From NCBI RefSeq assembly GCF_021556485.1, contig NZ_JAKGBW010000024.1:1-53768 (forward strand): a stretch of DNA of 53,768 bases, given 5' to 3'. This document shows, piece after piece, positions 8,991 through 17,277 of this stretch. This DNA is from Oceanobacillus alkalisoli (lineage in GTDB: Bacteria > Bacillota > Bacilli > Bacillales > Amphibacillaceae). Position 1 is the stretch's first letter, and each line of letters starts with the position of its first letter. A program made the translations under genes and the position numbers. A model generated the notes under the pieces. That model ran no database searches. It was not told the origin of the DNA and saw only the letters and a program-made list of their open reading frames with translations.

Positions 8991-9015
8991 GACTATAGTC
9001 CGTAGACTGTTCGTC
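8991..9015. promoter_or_regulatory. C-box-like operator pair between divergent genes
   Basis: A perfect palindrome GACTATAGTC (8991-9000) is followed by GTAGACTGTTCGTC, in which GACT (9005-9008) and GTC (9013-9015) form a second, imperfect half pair. Restriction-modification controller (C) proteins bind tandem GACT-N-AGTC boxes of this kind. The site lies 45-70 bp upstream of the HTH gene at 9061 and about 50 bp upstream of the divergent gene. Confidence 0.55.
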
Positions 9016-9060
9016 ACATTTCTTTGAAAATTGTACCTAAAAGGAATGTGAGATATTGCT

Positions 9061-9294
9061 ATGGATATTGAAAGAGCTTTTGGTGAAGTATTGAGAAAAG
9101 AAAGGAAAAATAACTCCCTTTCTCAAGAAGAATTAGCACATTTTAGTGATTTAGACCGCACTTATATAAGTATGCTTGAGAGGGGCAAGAGGCAACCGAG
9201 TTTAAAAACAATATTTATGTTAGCATCAACATTAAACACACTGCCTAGTGAGATAATGGTTAAGGTAGAAAGTTTATTGAATAAAAAATATTAA
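9061..9294 (+). CDS. XRE-family HTH regulator resembling restriction-modification controller proteins, 77 aa
   Basis: A single-domain Cro/CI-type helix-turn-helix: LSQEELAHFSDLDRTYISML then ERGKRQPSLKTIFMLAS (about 20-57). Length, the DRTYIS and ERGKRxPSL motifs and the absence of any further domain fit small C proteins that time expression of restriction genes. A C-box-like palindrome lies just upstream, consistent with autoregulation. No methyltransferase or restriction gene is next to it, so it is an orphan or controls the divergent 193-aa protein. The ribosome site is GGAATGTGAG. A 14-bp perfect hairpin follows 105 bp downstream. Confidence 0.75.
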   Translation: MDIERAFGEVLRKERKNNSLSQEELAHFSDLDRTYISMLERGKRQPSLKTIFMLASTLNTLPSEIMVKVESLLNKKY

Positions 9295-9623
9295 GGTAAA
9301 GCATATAATAGTAGAAATAGAAGATTACTGTATTCCATTCTCTACTGTAGCTTTTGATCAAAATTCCCTGACAACCCTAAATTTTACGGTAAATAAAGAG
9401 AATCCATTTTGAAAAAAGATTGATCAAAATGGATTCTTCTCCAATAGATTTAAGTTTGGTTTTCATAAAAAAGATTGACTATTTCGGAAAGCGAGTCTTC
9501 AACTAAAGTACCATATAGTGGAATAGGAATGAGACTCTATTAGCCGTCTTTGTTGAGACATTATTTACGTACTCATTAGAAGCCCACGCTAGTACTACAG
9601 TAATTGGATTCTGCTAATACTTT
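9295..9623. other. Non-coding stretch with one perfect hairpin
   Basis: The only structure seen is AGAATCCATTTTGA (9399-9412) pairing perfectly with TCAAAATGGATTCT (9424-9437) across 11 bases. It lacks a T-tract, so it may be a weak terminator for the HTH gene or a remnant. I see nothing else in this gap. Confidence 0.5.
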
Positions 9624-10181
9624 TTATGCAACTGGCACCCAATATTCAGACCAGTAATTTTCCTTTAAATATTCTTTTCCATTTGACTCGTCTATAGTAT
9701 CGATTAATTTCCTTAAAATAATAAATTGAGCTGCAACTGAGTTCACCGCGTTTAATAAGTTTCCTTTTGTGACATTTTTAATCCTATCGTGTTTAATAGC
9801 TTGGTAATCTTTCCACCACTTCAAATTAGCATAAGGTTTTGTTACATCAATATTTTCAAAAGGGAAAATTACAATGCTATCATCGTTTATAGTACTTATA
9901 CCAGTAGCAAGACCGTAATCATTGCCTATATACTTTTTAATTATTCGGGCATAATCTTTCATTTTAAAATATTTACCTTCACTTTGAATACCATAATTAT
10001 AGCAAAGCCGTTTAAACAATGAATCTAGTTCTGAACAAGATATCAATATAATAGATGCAAACTCATCAGAATAAGCATCTTTATTTTTATTAGAATGAGT
10101 TACATACTGATTAGTTTTTAATAACATTTTTTCAATGGACAGATAATATTGCCAGTGCATTTCAAATACAGATCTATTCAA
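9624..10181 (-). CDS. Hypothetical protein, possibly HEPN-like, 185 aa
   Basis: A soluble helical protein. The C-terminal half has WWKDYQAIKHDRIKNVTKGN followed by a helical run of Asn, Ala and Val; a KHDR segment before a helical bundle is common in small HEPN-like proteins of defence islands, though the canonical RxxxxH RNase motif is not evident. It is a single gene with a weak ribosome site (AAAGGATAAT) upstream of ATG. Neighbours are the C-protein-like regulator on one side and the cytochrome c maturation genes on the other. The HEPN idea is tentative. Confidence 0.5.
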   Translation of the reverse strand: MNRSVFEMHWQYYLSIEKMLLKTNQYVTHSNKNKDAYSDEFASIILISCSELDSLFKRLCYNYGIQSEGKYFKMKDYARIIKKYIGNDYGLATGISTINDDSIVIFPFENIDVTKPYANLKWWKDYQAIKHDRIKNVTKGNLLNAVNSVAAQFIILRKLIDTIDESNGKEYLKENYWSEYWVPVA

Positions 10182-10420
10182 AGGTATTATCCTTTCTACA
10201 TTTAGTGGTACTTTATTCTACCATTAATTGCTGATAAAATTTTGTATCGCTTGATATAATTCTTTTTCAAGCTCCTAGAAACCTTGTCCTACTTGGATAA
10301 CAATTGGACAACAAATAACGAATCTAGCTTTCGCAAAAACTCTGTTTATCGCGCTAATTTCCCTTTATTCTTTTGTAGTTGATAGTTATATCTAACTCAC
10401 ATTATTTCTTTATAATCAGT

Positions 10421-11611
10421 TTATGCATAAGAATGTAATCCAGCTAAAATCAAGTTAACCACGATTAGATTGAACAGAATAATACCAAAACCAATTACAG
10501 CGAGCCAGCCAGACTTTTCCCCATGCCAGCCTCTTGATAATCGTAAATGTAAGAAGGCAGCATAGAAAAACCAAGTGATGAGAGCCCATACCTCTTTCGG
10601 ATCCCATCCCCAGAATCTGCCCCAGGCGATTTGAGCCCAGATAGCTGCAAAAACCAAACCGCCTAACGTAAAGATTGGAAAACCAATCGCAACCGACCGG
10701 TACATGATTTCATCTAGAAGATCTGCCTTAACCCCCCGTAATAATGGCTGTAGTGCCGCCCCTACCCGCTTTCTCAAAGTTAGTACCGTTAAACCATAGA
10801 TAATGGTTCCAGTTATCACAGACCATATAACCGTATTAAACTTTCTTCCGGCGTCAGCTCCCTGCATCCATGCCGGTGCCTCAAACCAAGGCTCCCTTAC
10901 GCCATCCGTTAGTAACTCCCCATTATTCGGAGCTGCAATTGGAGGCAGACGGTATTCCGTTTCTAAAATTTGGGTACCATCCTGGTATTCAAATGTTGCT
11001 TCGTAATCCATGATACTGAATATTGTGCTACTCACAATAAAACCAATAAAGAGGAAAATTGAGTATAAAACCAATTCAAGCCAAGTATTTTTCTTCGTGC
11101 GCTTTCTTTGGTCAATTTGCTTAATGAGATACATCAAACCGGCAACAAAGCTGATAAATAAGATTCCCTGACCTACCGCTACTGTTGAAACATGGATGTA
11201 AAGCCAGTTTGAATTGAGTGTTGGTACGAGTGGTGCCAATTCGGAAGGAAACATGCTTGCATAAGCAATCATTATCATAGCTAAAGGCAAAGCAAATAAC
11301 CCTAGAAAACTGAGTCGATACATGAAATAGATAATAATGAATGCCAAGACCATTGCCATTCCAAGAAATGTAACAAATTCAAACATATTTCCGAGTGGTG
11401 CATGTCCACTTGCCATCCATCTAGTAATAAAATAACCTAATTGGGCTAAAAATCCGATTATCGTTATTGTGATGCCGATTTTACCTGCAATTTCTTTTCC
11501 ATTCCTTTTACTACGCTTGTCGCGAATTGTTGCTCCAAAAAAAAGCGTCGCAATCAAATACAAAATAAAAGCAACAAAAAGCAGATTGCTACTGAGATTG
11601 ACTAGATCCAA
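10421..11611 (-). CDS. resC: Cytochrome c biogenesis protein ResC/CcsA
   Basis: A polytopic membrane protein of System II cytochrome c synthesis that, with ResB, moves haem outward and joins it to apocytochrome c. Visible: many membrane helices and the tryptophan-rich haem motif WGRFWGWDPKEVWALITW in the C-terminal third, with a conserved His near LHLRLSRGWHGEKSGW. The start is probably TTG at 11611, because AGGAGG lies nine bases upstream; the in-frame GTG at 11620 touches the ribosome site. It is the last gene of ccdA-resA-resB-resC, all minus strand. Carriage of a full haem-ligation set on a transposon is uncommon. Confidence 0.9.
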   Translation of the reverse strand: MDLVNLSSNLLFVAFILYLIATLFFGATIRDKRSKRNGKEIAGKIGITITIIGFLAQLGYFITRWMASGHAPLGNMFEFVTFLGMAMVLAFIIIYFMYRLSFLGLFALPLAMIMIAYASMFPSELAPLVPTLNSNWLYIHVSTVAVGQGILFISFVAGLMYLIKQIDQRKRTKKNTWLELVLYSIFLFIGFIVSSTIFSIMDYEATFEYQDGTQILETEYRLPPIAAPNNGELLTDGVREPWFEAPAWMQGADAGRKFNTVIWSVITGTIIYGLTVLTLRKRVGAALQPLLRGVKADLLDEIMYRSVAIGFPIFTLGGLVFAAIWAQIAWGRFWGWDPKEVWALITWFFYAAFLHLRLSRGWHGEKSGWLAVIGFGIILFNLIVVNLILAGLHSYA

Positions 11612-11658
11612 CCAGAACACCCTCCTAAAAAGTTGGTGAGGCTAGAAAAACAGAAAGA

Positions 11659-13299
11659 CTACTTGTCCAGCTCTTGCCTATCTTCCACCATCTTTATATT
11701 TGTTTTTTCAATCGCTTTCTCTATATCTTTTGAAAGGCCAAACCAGTTTTTATTCGTATGGGCTGCAAGCAACAGTCCATTATTTTTCGGATGAATCCAA
11801 ACTCTACGGTGTTGCCAATACATTCCTTGAATCACACCTATCATAAATATTGCGGCGCCAAGTCCGAAGAAGATGAGTGTACGGTCCACTCGTAATGTTA
11901 ACCCACTGACAAAATGGGTTTCAAAATCCTGTATTCCAATCTTATATTCGTTTTCTCCTGTGGCATCAACATTCCTGCCAATTCCTATGAAACTAACTTC
12001 CGGGGACGAAGATTCCGGCGGATATACTAAGAAAACAAAAGCCGGGTTTCTTGGAAAATTAGTTTCGGAAGCTGGTTCACCATCATCGTCTAAATAATAG
12101 TCAGGATAATACTGTTCCATCTCTATCCGAAAGCCATTGTCCAATATGTACTCTGATTCTGGTTCAAATAAATCAACGGTAAAGGAGTCGACTGCTGTGG
12201 CGTCTTCATCATCGGTTTCATGAATTTTGAAGGTCATGCTGCTAAACTCATTTGGTTGATAACCTGATTGATATAGCGTATATCCGTCAAACTTGGCAGG
12301 CTGATTCATTCGAATCGGATATTCCAAGATCTTTTCCAATTCTGATTCAGCACCAGGTAAGCCGGTATTTGTATCTTTATAAATAACAGCATCTGTTTGG
12401 AAATTGCTCTCAACCATCCCCGATTGTTCAATCGCATCTTTAAATCGTTCATCTTCCGGATTATGATAATCGACGTAAAATTTTTTATTTTCAATGTAGT
12501 ATTCCCCTTTTGTTCCTGGAATAACGGTGGTTTCTCCTTCCCGCACCCAGACATATTCATCCGTAAACATGATTGGTGTTGAACGTAAAATTGCTGCCAA
12601 TAGAATAATAATCAGACCAATATGGTTAACATATGGTCCCCATCTGGAAAACCTGCCCTTCTCAGCAAGAATGTGTCCATTTTGTTCTGTAATTTTATAG
12701 CGTTGTTTTCTTAAACGTTCTTTTACTTGTTCAATTTCTGTTTCGGATACTGCCTCTGTTTCACTGTACAAGCGCTGTCTGTTAAGAAATGTCTCGTGCC
12801 TTTTCGGCTTCTGAATCTTTAACGCTTTATACAACGGAATAAAACGGTCCAAACTACAAATGACCAATGAAACCCCGATTAATCCTAACAAGAGTAAATA
12901 CCACCAAGAACTGTACATCTCATGAAATCCAAGTTCGTAGTAAATTTTTCCGATAATGCCGAATTGGGCTTCATAGTAAACCGCTGGATCTCTGGATTCA
13001 GCGTTCTGAGGTATAAACTGCTGTTGCGGAAAGAGTGTTCCAATCATGGAAGCAACTAGTGCAATTACAATTAGCCAAACTCCCACTTTGACAGAAGAGA
13101 AAAAGCTCCAAACTTTATCGATAATTGACTTTCGATAGGTTTGCGAACGACGTGCAGAGCCTTCATATCGCATATTCAATAATAGTTTCTTATCATTTCC
13201 ATCAATATGCTGATTACCCTCAATCGGTTTTCCACATGCTTCACAAAGAACCGTTCCCTCCGGGTTTACATGTCCACATTCACATTTAATCTTATTCAT
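11659..13299 (-). CDS. resB: Cytochrome c biogenesis protein ResB, 546 aa
   Basis: The partner of ResC in the haem lyase. The N-terminus has a zinc-ribbon-like CECG...CEAC pattern (residues 5-22), then membrane helices near 65-90 and 120-150, the VNHIGLIIILLAAIL segment, a large extracytoplasmic region, and a final helix (LIFFGLGAAIFMIGVIQG). Length and order fit Bacillus ResB. The start is ATG with AGGGGATG upstream. It lies 32 bp after resA and 38 bp before resC in one operon. Confidence 0.9.
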   Translation of the reverse strand: MNKIKCECGHVNPEGTVLCEACGKPIEGNQHIDGNDKKLLLNMRYEGSARRSQTYRKSIIDKVWSFFSSVKVGVWLIVIALVASMIGTLFPQQQFIPQNAESRDPAVYYEAQFGIIGKIYYELGFHEMYSSWWYLLLLGLIGVSLVICSLDRFIPLYKALKIQKPKRHETFLNRQRLYSETEAVSETEIEQVKERLRKQRYKITEQNGHILAEKGRFSRWGPYVNHIGLIIILLAAILRSTPIMFTDEYVWVREGETTVIPGTKGEYYIENKKFYVDYHNPEDERFKDAIEQSGMVESNFQTDAVIYKDTNTGLPGAESELEKILEYPIRMNQPAKFDGYTLYQSGYQPNEFSSMTFKIHETDDEDATAVDSFTVDLFEPESEYILDNGFRIEMEQYYPDYYLDDDGEPASETNFPRNPAFVFLVYPPESSSPEVSFIGIGRNVDATGENEYKIGIQDFETHFVSGLTLRVDRTLIFFGLGAAIFMIGVIQGMYWQHRRVWIHPKNNGLLLAAHTNKNWFGLSKDIEKAIEKTNIKMVEDRQELDK

Positions 13300-13331
13300 T
13301 ACATCCCCTCACGATCAGCAAATTTCTTTTT

Positions 13332-13907
13332 TCATTCCTGTGGTACAATATTCTGCAAGTACCCTTCAAGACTTTCCAGTGTTAATGCCCCACTCACATA
13401 TTCCACAATTTCACCTTCAGAATTTATAAAAAATGTACTTGGAATTGGTCCTACTTTATAAAGGTCTCTAATTTCCCCTGTTGAGTCGTGGGGTATTGGA
13501 AATGTCAGATTATATTTATCTATAAACCGGTCTACAACCAGTTCTGTACTATCTAAGCTAACTGCAACAATTTCAACGCCCAGATCTTTATATTTGGGAT
13601 AAAGTTCTTGCATATATGGCATCTCCGCTTCACACGGTTTACACCAAGTGGCCCAGAAGTTAAGCATAACTCCCTTTCCTTTTAAATCACTTAGCCGGAT
13701 AGTTTCGGCCTCATTATTTTTATTAATCTGCGTTAATTGGAAATCGGGTGCCTGATCTCCTACTCGATAGACTGTATTATCCGCCTGCAGGTTGGAGACA
13801 ATTGCAAATACAATTGCACCCAACAAAACTAATAAGATAACTGTCCTATAGATCAACCGGTTTCTTTTTTTATTTCTCTTTTTTTGTTTTTTCTGTTCCA
13901 AATTCAC
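13332..13907 (-). CDS. resA: Thiol-disulfide oxidoreductase ResA, 191 aa
   Basis: A membrane-anchored thioredoxin-fold protein that keeps the CXXCH cysteines of apocytochrome c reduced outside the membrane. Residues 17-40 form the signal anchor. The active site is WATWCKPCEAEMPYM, with the CEPC-type spacing and following Glu typical of ResA. VGDQAPDFQLTQIN marks the start of the fold and the cis-Pro segment GPIPSTFFI is intact. The start is GTG with GGAG nine bases upstream. It receives electrons from CcdA, encoded directly upstream. Confidence 0.93.
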   Translation of the reverse strand: MNLEQKKQKKRNKKRNRLIYRTVILLVLLGAIVFAIVSNLQADNTVYRVGDQAPDFQLTQINKNNEAETIRLSDLKGKGVMLNFWATWCKPCEAEMPYMQELYPKYKDLGVEIVAVSLDSTELVVDRFIDKYNLTFPIPHDSTGEIRDLYKVGPIPSTFFINSEGEIVEYVSGALTLESLEGYLQNIVPQE

Positions 13908-13946
13908 CTATTTTCACTCCTCAAATTTTTAAAAAAGGTTAGACAC

Positions 13947-14654
13947 CTAAAATCCTGTAAATCCTCCAAACACAGGAATTAATAATTCAATAATCACTGT
14001 CATCCAATCAAAAAATAATACAATACCCATGATAATCATTAAAATACCACCAATTACCATGAAACGGTTTGCATGCTTTTTAAGAAATGTCATCCTATCA
14101 AGGAAAAATGACATGATTAAAAACGGAATGGAAAAACCTAAGACATAAAATGCCATATATAATAGTCCCATCCCCGGGTTTGCGACTCCCATTGCAATTA
14201 CTCCTGCAAGAATTGGTCCAGTGCAAGGAGTCCAGCCGGCAGCAAAGCCCAGTCCAATTAAAACTGAACCCAGATACCCTGAAGGTCTCTTTCGGAATTG
14301 AACTTTTCTATCCTTCAGCAAAAAGTTAAAATTCAAGATGCCTGTAAGAACTAGCCCGAAGAACACCAATATAATCGCGCCAAGCTGTCTTAATAGATCC
14401 TGATATGCTAGAAAGAATTCTCCGATAAACGAGGTCGATAACCCAATTGCCAAAAAGATAATCGAAAACCCCAATAAAAAAAGAACGGTATGTATTAAAG
14501 CCTTTCTTCTTAAAATTCCACGATCGTTCTTCAATTCATCCACAGTCATTCCTGTAATATAGGAAAGAAATGCAGGATAAAGAGGAAGCGAGCAAGGAGA
14601 TATGAATGATAGTAAACCAGCTCCAAATGCTAGTAATAGCGTAACTTCTCCCAA
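13947..14654 (-). CDS. ccdA: Cytochrome c biogenesis transmembrane protein CcdA, 235 aa
   Basis: A DsbD-beta-like membrane protein that passes electrons from cytosolic thioredoxin to ResA. Its two redox cysteines are in LSFISPCSLPLYPAFLSY and GWTPCTGPILAG; six membrane helices are apparent. I place the start at TTG 14654 because AGGTG lies eight bases upstream and it gives 235 residues, the usual length for Bacillus CcdA; an ATG nine codons earlier has no ribosome site. It is the first gene of the operon; a 283-bp gap separates it from the divergent AbrB-like gene. Confidence 0.92.
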   Translation of the reverse strand: MGEVTLLLAFGAGLLSFISPCSLPLYPAFLSYITGMTVDELKNDRGILRRKALIHTVLFLLGFSIIFLAIGLSTSFIGEFFLAYQDLLRQLGAIILVFFGLVLTGILNFNFLLKDRKVQFRKRPSGYLGSVLIGLGFAAGWTPCTGPILAGVIAMGVANPGMGLLYMAFYVLGFSIPFLIMSFFLDRMTFLKKHANRFMVIGGILMIIMGIVLFFDWMTVIIELLIPVFGGFTGF

Positions 14655-14937
14655 ATAATATTCACCTACTTTTTTTATCATTATGCTTTAGTATAGGCAA
14701 ACTTTGTGTAGAATTTGTGGAGTTCCAGGATAGTAACCAAACGTTCAAAAAGTGTCCAAAAATAGTTGAATTTATTAGGGATTTATAGCGCTTTGTTGTC
14801 TTAAATCCAACCCGTTTATAAACCTTCATAGATTCTACATAATTTCAGTCTAAAATGGATAAATAAAAGAGGTTAATAATAATACAGAAGAAAAACTATA
14901 TAAATCGTTAATAGAGTATACGTATGGAGGAACAGTT

Positions 14938-15279
14938 ATGGGAAAAAACTATTCTATAAGTGAAGAATCGCATCAAGAAAAAGTCAAAAATACTACTTGT
15001 ATTTTATCGACAGAATACAAAATTACAATACCAAAATTAATTAGAGAGACATTAAATTTGGTAAATGGCGATGAAGTTATAATTAGCTTGATATCTAAAA
15101 AGCTAACTATACGGAAACTATACGAAGATACAGCGGAAAATAAAATGGTTTTAAACGATAGAGGTGCTGTACAGATACCTCAAGAATTTATAAAACTTCA
15201 ATCTTTAGAAAAGGGGGATGTTTTTAATGTTTACTTGGCTGACAGTAGTATTATCTTAAGGAAAAAGACAAATGATTGA
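14938..15279 (+). CDS. AbrB/SpoVT-type swapped-hairpin DNA-binding protein with two copies, 113 aa
   Basis: Two AbrB-like modules are visible: STEYKITIPKLIRETLNLVN followed by GDEVIISLISKKLTIRK (about 22-60), and LNDRGAVQIPQEFIKLQSLE followed by KGDVFNVYLADSSIILRK (about 71-110). Such domains bind DNA as regulators or antitoxins. There is no toxin gene beside it. The ribosome site TGGAGG is strong. It is transcribed away from ccdA and towards the SCO1 operon, ending in a hairpin, so it may regulate one of these operons. The family is clear; the target is unknown. Confidence 0.75.
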   Translation: MGKNYSISEESHQEKVKNTTCILSTEYKITIPKLIRETLNLVNGDEVIISLISKKLTIRKLYEDTAENKMVLNDRGAVQIPQEFIKLQSLEKGDVFNVYLADSSIILRKKTND

Positions 15280-15316
15280 TGCTAGGCGTCTCTAGAATCT
15301 GAATAGCAACCACATT

Positions 15317-15341
15317 AAAAAGGAGTGCGGCAGCCTTTTTT
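15317..15341 (+). terminator. Terminator-like hairpin after the AbrB-like gene
   Basis: AAAAAGG (15317-15323) and CCTTTTTT (15334-15341) flank a 10-base loop, ending in a T-run. It sits 38 bp after the stop codon. The stem is short, so strength is uncertain. Confidence 0.5.
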
Positions 15342-15480
15342 AACTATTGTCGAAAATATTATCTAAAATAATAGATATTTGTTGACAGATTTTCTATCCA
15401 GATTTCAACCATAGGACTGATAGCGTTTATTCATCAAAAGGTTTCACTAATATGTCATACTTCTATTTATGAAAAGAGAG

Positions 15481-15510
15481 TATAATGAAATCATTCAAAC
15501 GAATGTTTGA
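15481..15510 (+). promoter_or_regulatory. Minus-10 box and CadC-like palindrome upstream of the SCO1 operon
   Basis: TATAAT (15481-15486) is followed eight bases later by the perfect 16-base palindrome TCAAACGAATGTTTGA (15495-15510). The palindrome closely resembles the operator at the cadC promoter (30876-30899) and the one at cadD (31633-31658), and it occupies the same place just downstream of a minus-10 box. The minus-35 box is weak. This suggests control by CadC or another ArsR-family sensor. Confidence 0.55.
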
Positions 15511-15561
15511 TGGTAAAATAAAAATCACCTACGACTAGTAAGGTATAAGGAGGAGCCATAG

Positions 15562-16137
15562 ATGAGAAATATTAAAGTAATCCTTGCCCTAATTCTTGTC
15601 ATTTTTCTTGCTGCATGCGGAGGAAAAGAAATTGAGACGAACATGTCGGAAGAAGTAGCCGATTTTGAATTTATGACACAAGATTATGAAAAGTTAGGCT
15701 TAAAAGATTTAGAAGGTGAATGGTGGGTTGCTGATTTTGTTTTTACAAAATGTGTAACCGTATGCCTGCCCATGACCACGAATATGTCTCAGTTACAGGA
15801 TTTACTAGTTGAAGAAGGTCTGAATGATGTTCATTTAGTATCTTTCACAGTAGACCCTGAGAATGATACTCCGGAAGTATTGAAAAATTATGCAGAATCA
15901 TATGATGCAGATTTAAGCAAATGGAGTTTTTTGACAGGCTATGATTTTGAAACCATCAAAGAACTTTCCGTAGGATCCTTTCGCTCTGAGTTAGAGGAAA
16001 ACCCTGGAACAGATCAAATAACACATGGTGTTCGGTTCTTTCTAGTTAGTCCTGATGGAGAAGTTATAAAAAACTATTATGGAATTGATATGAAAGAGGT
16101 TGAAACCATAGTCGATGACTTAAAGAAAGTTTTATAA
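15562..16137 (+). CDS. SCO1/SenC-family copper chaperone lipoprotein, 191 aa
   Basis: A thioredoxin-like protein that delivers copper to or reduces the CuA site of cytochrome oxidase. The signal ends LAACGG, so Cys19 is a lipid anchor. The metal/thiol motif CVTVCLPM (CxxxC) is present and the distal His lies in ITHGVRFFLV, as the family requires. The start ATG is preceded by AAGGAGGAG. It is the first of three genes for exported proteins. No oxidase subunit is encoded in the window, so it either serves the host oxidase or acts as a redox/copper protein. Confidence 0.9.
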   Translation: MRNIKVILALILVIFLAACGGKEIETNMSEEVADFEFMTQDYEKLGLKDLEGEWWVADFVFTKCVTVCLPMTTNMSQLQDLLVEEGLNDVHLVSFTVDPENDTPEVLKNYAESYDADLSKWSFLTGYDFETIKELSVGSFRSELEENPGTDQITHGVRFFLVSPDGEVIKNYYGIDMKEVETIVDDLKKVL

Positions 16138-16157
16138 AGCTAAGGGAGTTCATATTA

Positions 16158-16499
16158 ATGTCAAAAACTAAATTAATCGTTTTTATTGGTACGTTAATTG
16201 TTGTGTTAGTTATTGCCAGCTTGTTTATACCTAAAGAAACAAAGCCATCTCCTGATACGAGAATAATTCTAGAGCATACCTATAAAACCTATATTGCACC
16301 TGGTCCCGGGTGTTTTGAAGGATCCAACCCAACACCGACTAACTATCTGCAAGATTCAAGACTGGAAGAAGCGCTAAGATTAAATTATAAACCACATGAT
16401 TCTTGTACTGAAGAAGCCCTAGAAAGTGAGAAGGATTCACTACTTATTAGTTTATTAAAGGACATTGGAGTTTTAAAGAAAAAGTGGGATAATTGGTGA
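16158..16499 (+). CDS. Small exported protein of unknown function, 113 aa
   Basis: An N-terminal membrane segment (LIVFIGTLIVVLVIASLFI) anchors a short outer domain with two cysteines (GPGCFEGS and HDSCTEEA) about 38 residues apart that could form a disulfide or bind metal. It lies 21 bp after the SCO1 gene with ribosome site AAGGGAG, so it is co-transcribed. I do not recognise the family; its place beside a copper chaperone is the only hint. Confidence 0.6.
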   Translation: MSKTKLIVFIGTLIVVLVIASLFIPKETKPSPDTRIILEHTYKTYIAPGPGCFEGSNPTPTNYLQDSRLEEALRLNYKPHDSCTEEALESEKDSLLISLLKDIGVLKKKWDNW

Positions 16500-16548
16500 G
16501 TTTGCAATTTCCTATTTATATCTTAAGAAAATGGAGGATTATATATTT

Positions 16549-16944
16549 ATGAAAAAGACATTTATCTATTTATTGGCATTGATTCTTCTCACCCTTACAG
16601 CATGTAGTGGAAACGAAGAGGAAAGAGTTGAAGATACTGATGAATTAAAGAGTTTGGAGGTTGATTTTGAAATTCCTGAAACGGCTAAAGCAGGCGAGAA
16701 AATCCTACTAAAAGCAACTGTTACATATGGTGATGAAAAAGTAAAAGATGCTGATGATGTCAGTTTTGAATATTGGGAAGAAGATAAGGAAGACGATAGC
16801 ATAATAATTGAGTCAATAAATAATGGTGACGGAACATATACAGCAGAAATAGCATTGGAAAATGAAGGAGATTTTTCAATATATGCACATACAACAGCAA
16901 GAGGCTTGCATACTATGCCCTTAAAGTCCATAACAGTTGACTAA
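16549..16944 (+). CDS. YtkA-like (FixH-type) lipoprotein, 131 aa
   Basis: The signal MKKTFIYLLALILLTLTAC ends in a lipobox, followed by an acidic linker and an Ig-like YtkA domain (VDFEIPETAKAGEKILLKAT, then IYAHTTARGLHTMPLKSITV). Members of this family often accompany SCO and cytochrome oxidase assembly genes. The ATG at 16549 is chosen because GGAGG lies upstream and the signal starts there; an ATG at 16531 overlaps that ribosome site. It is the third gene of the SCO1 operon. Confidence 0.75.
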   Translation: MKKTFIYLLALILLTLTACSGNEEERVEDTDELKSLEVDFEIPETAKAGEKILLKATVTYGDEKVKDADDVSFEYWEEDKEDDSIIIESINNGDGTYTAEIALENEGDFSIYAHTTARGLHTMPLKSITVD

Positions 16945-17277
16945 TGTGGAAGATTTCTTGTGAATGCAACAATATTCCATAAGCACCTTATCCCCTGTGG
17001 AATACTCTTGTATAATAACTGAGTAGAGCAGGAGAGTGGAACGAGATAGAGAGATTGACTTCCTATCCCCAAATTTTTGGTTTTCCACCTTTCCGATTCA
17101 GTCTTAAGACAATTCTCCTTTCCTGCTCAACTCATTAAACCGTAAGCCAGACTGCCAACAATTAACTTTGAGTAGAGTTTCAAGTCAAGTATTAATGTCA
17201 TTTTAAAACATTGGCTGTATTAATGAAACTCAAATTATTAATAATGATATGTTTTGACGACGTTTTTTTGTAAAAAC
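16945..17277. other. Intergenic stretch with an imperfect inverted repeat (17021-17133)
   Basis: GAGTAGAGCAGGAGAGTGGA (17021-17040) pairs imperfectly with a minus-strand match at 17113-17133 (GAGTTGAGCAGGAAAGGAGA), giving a unit of about 113 bp with inverted ends. It could be a small MITE-like element or a structured terminator between the convergent SCO1 operon and metal-binding lipoprotein gene. I see no gene in the gap. Confidence 0.4.

Noticed and set aside
9061-9294. Toxin-antitoxin antitoxin
   Set aside because: The divergent arrangement and C-box-like operator fit a controller protein better; no small co-directional toxin gene adjoins.
10421-16944. A complete cytochrome oxidase locus
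   Set aside because: Only maturation and assembly factors (ccdA, resABC, SCO1, YtkA-like) are present; no oxidase or cytochrome c structural gene was found.
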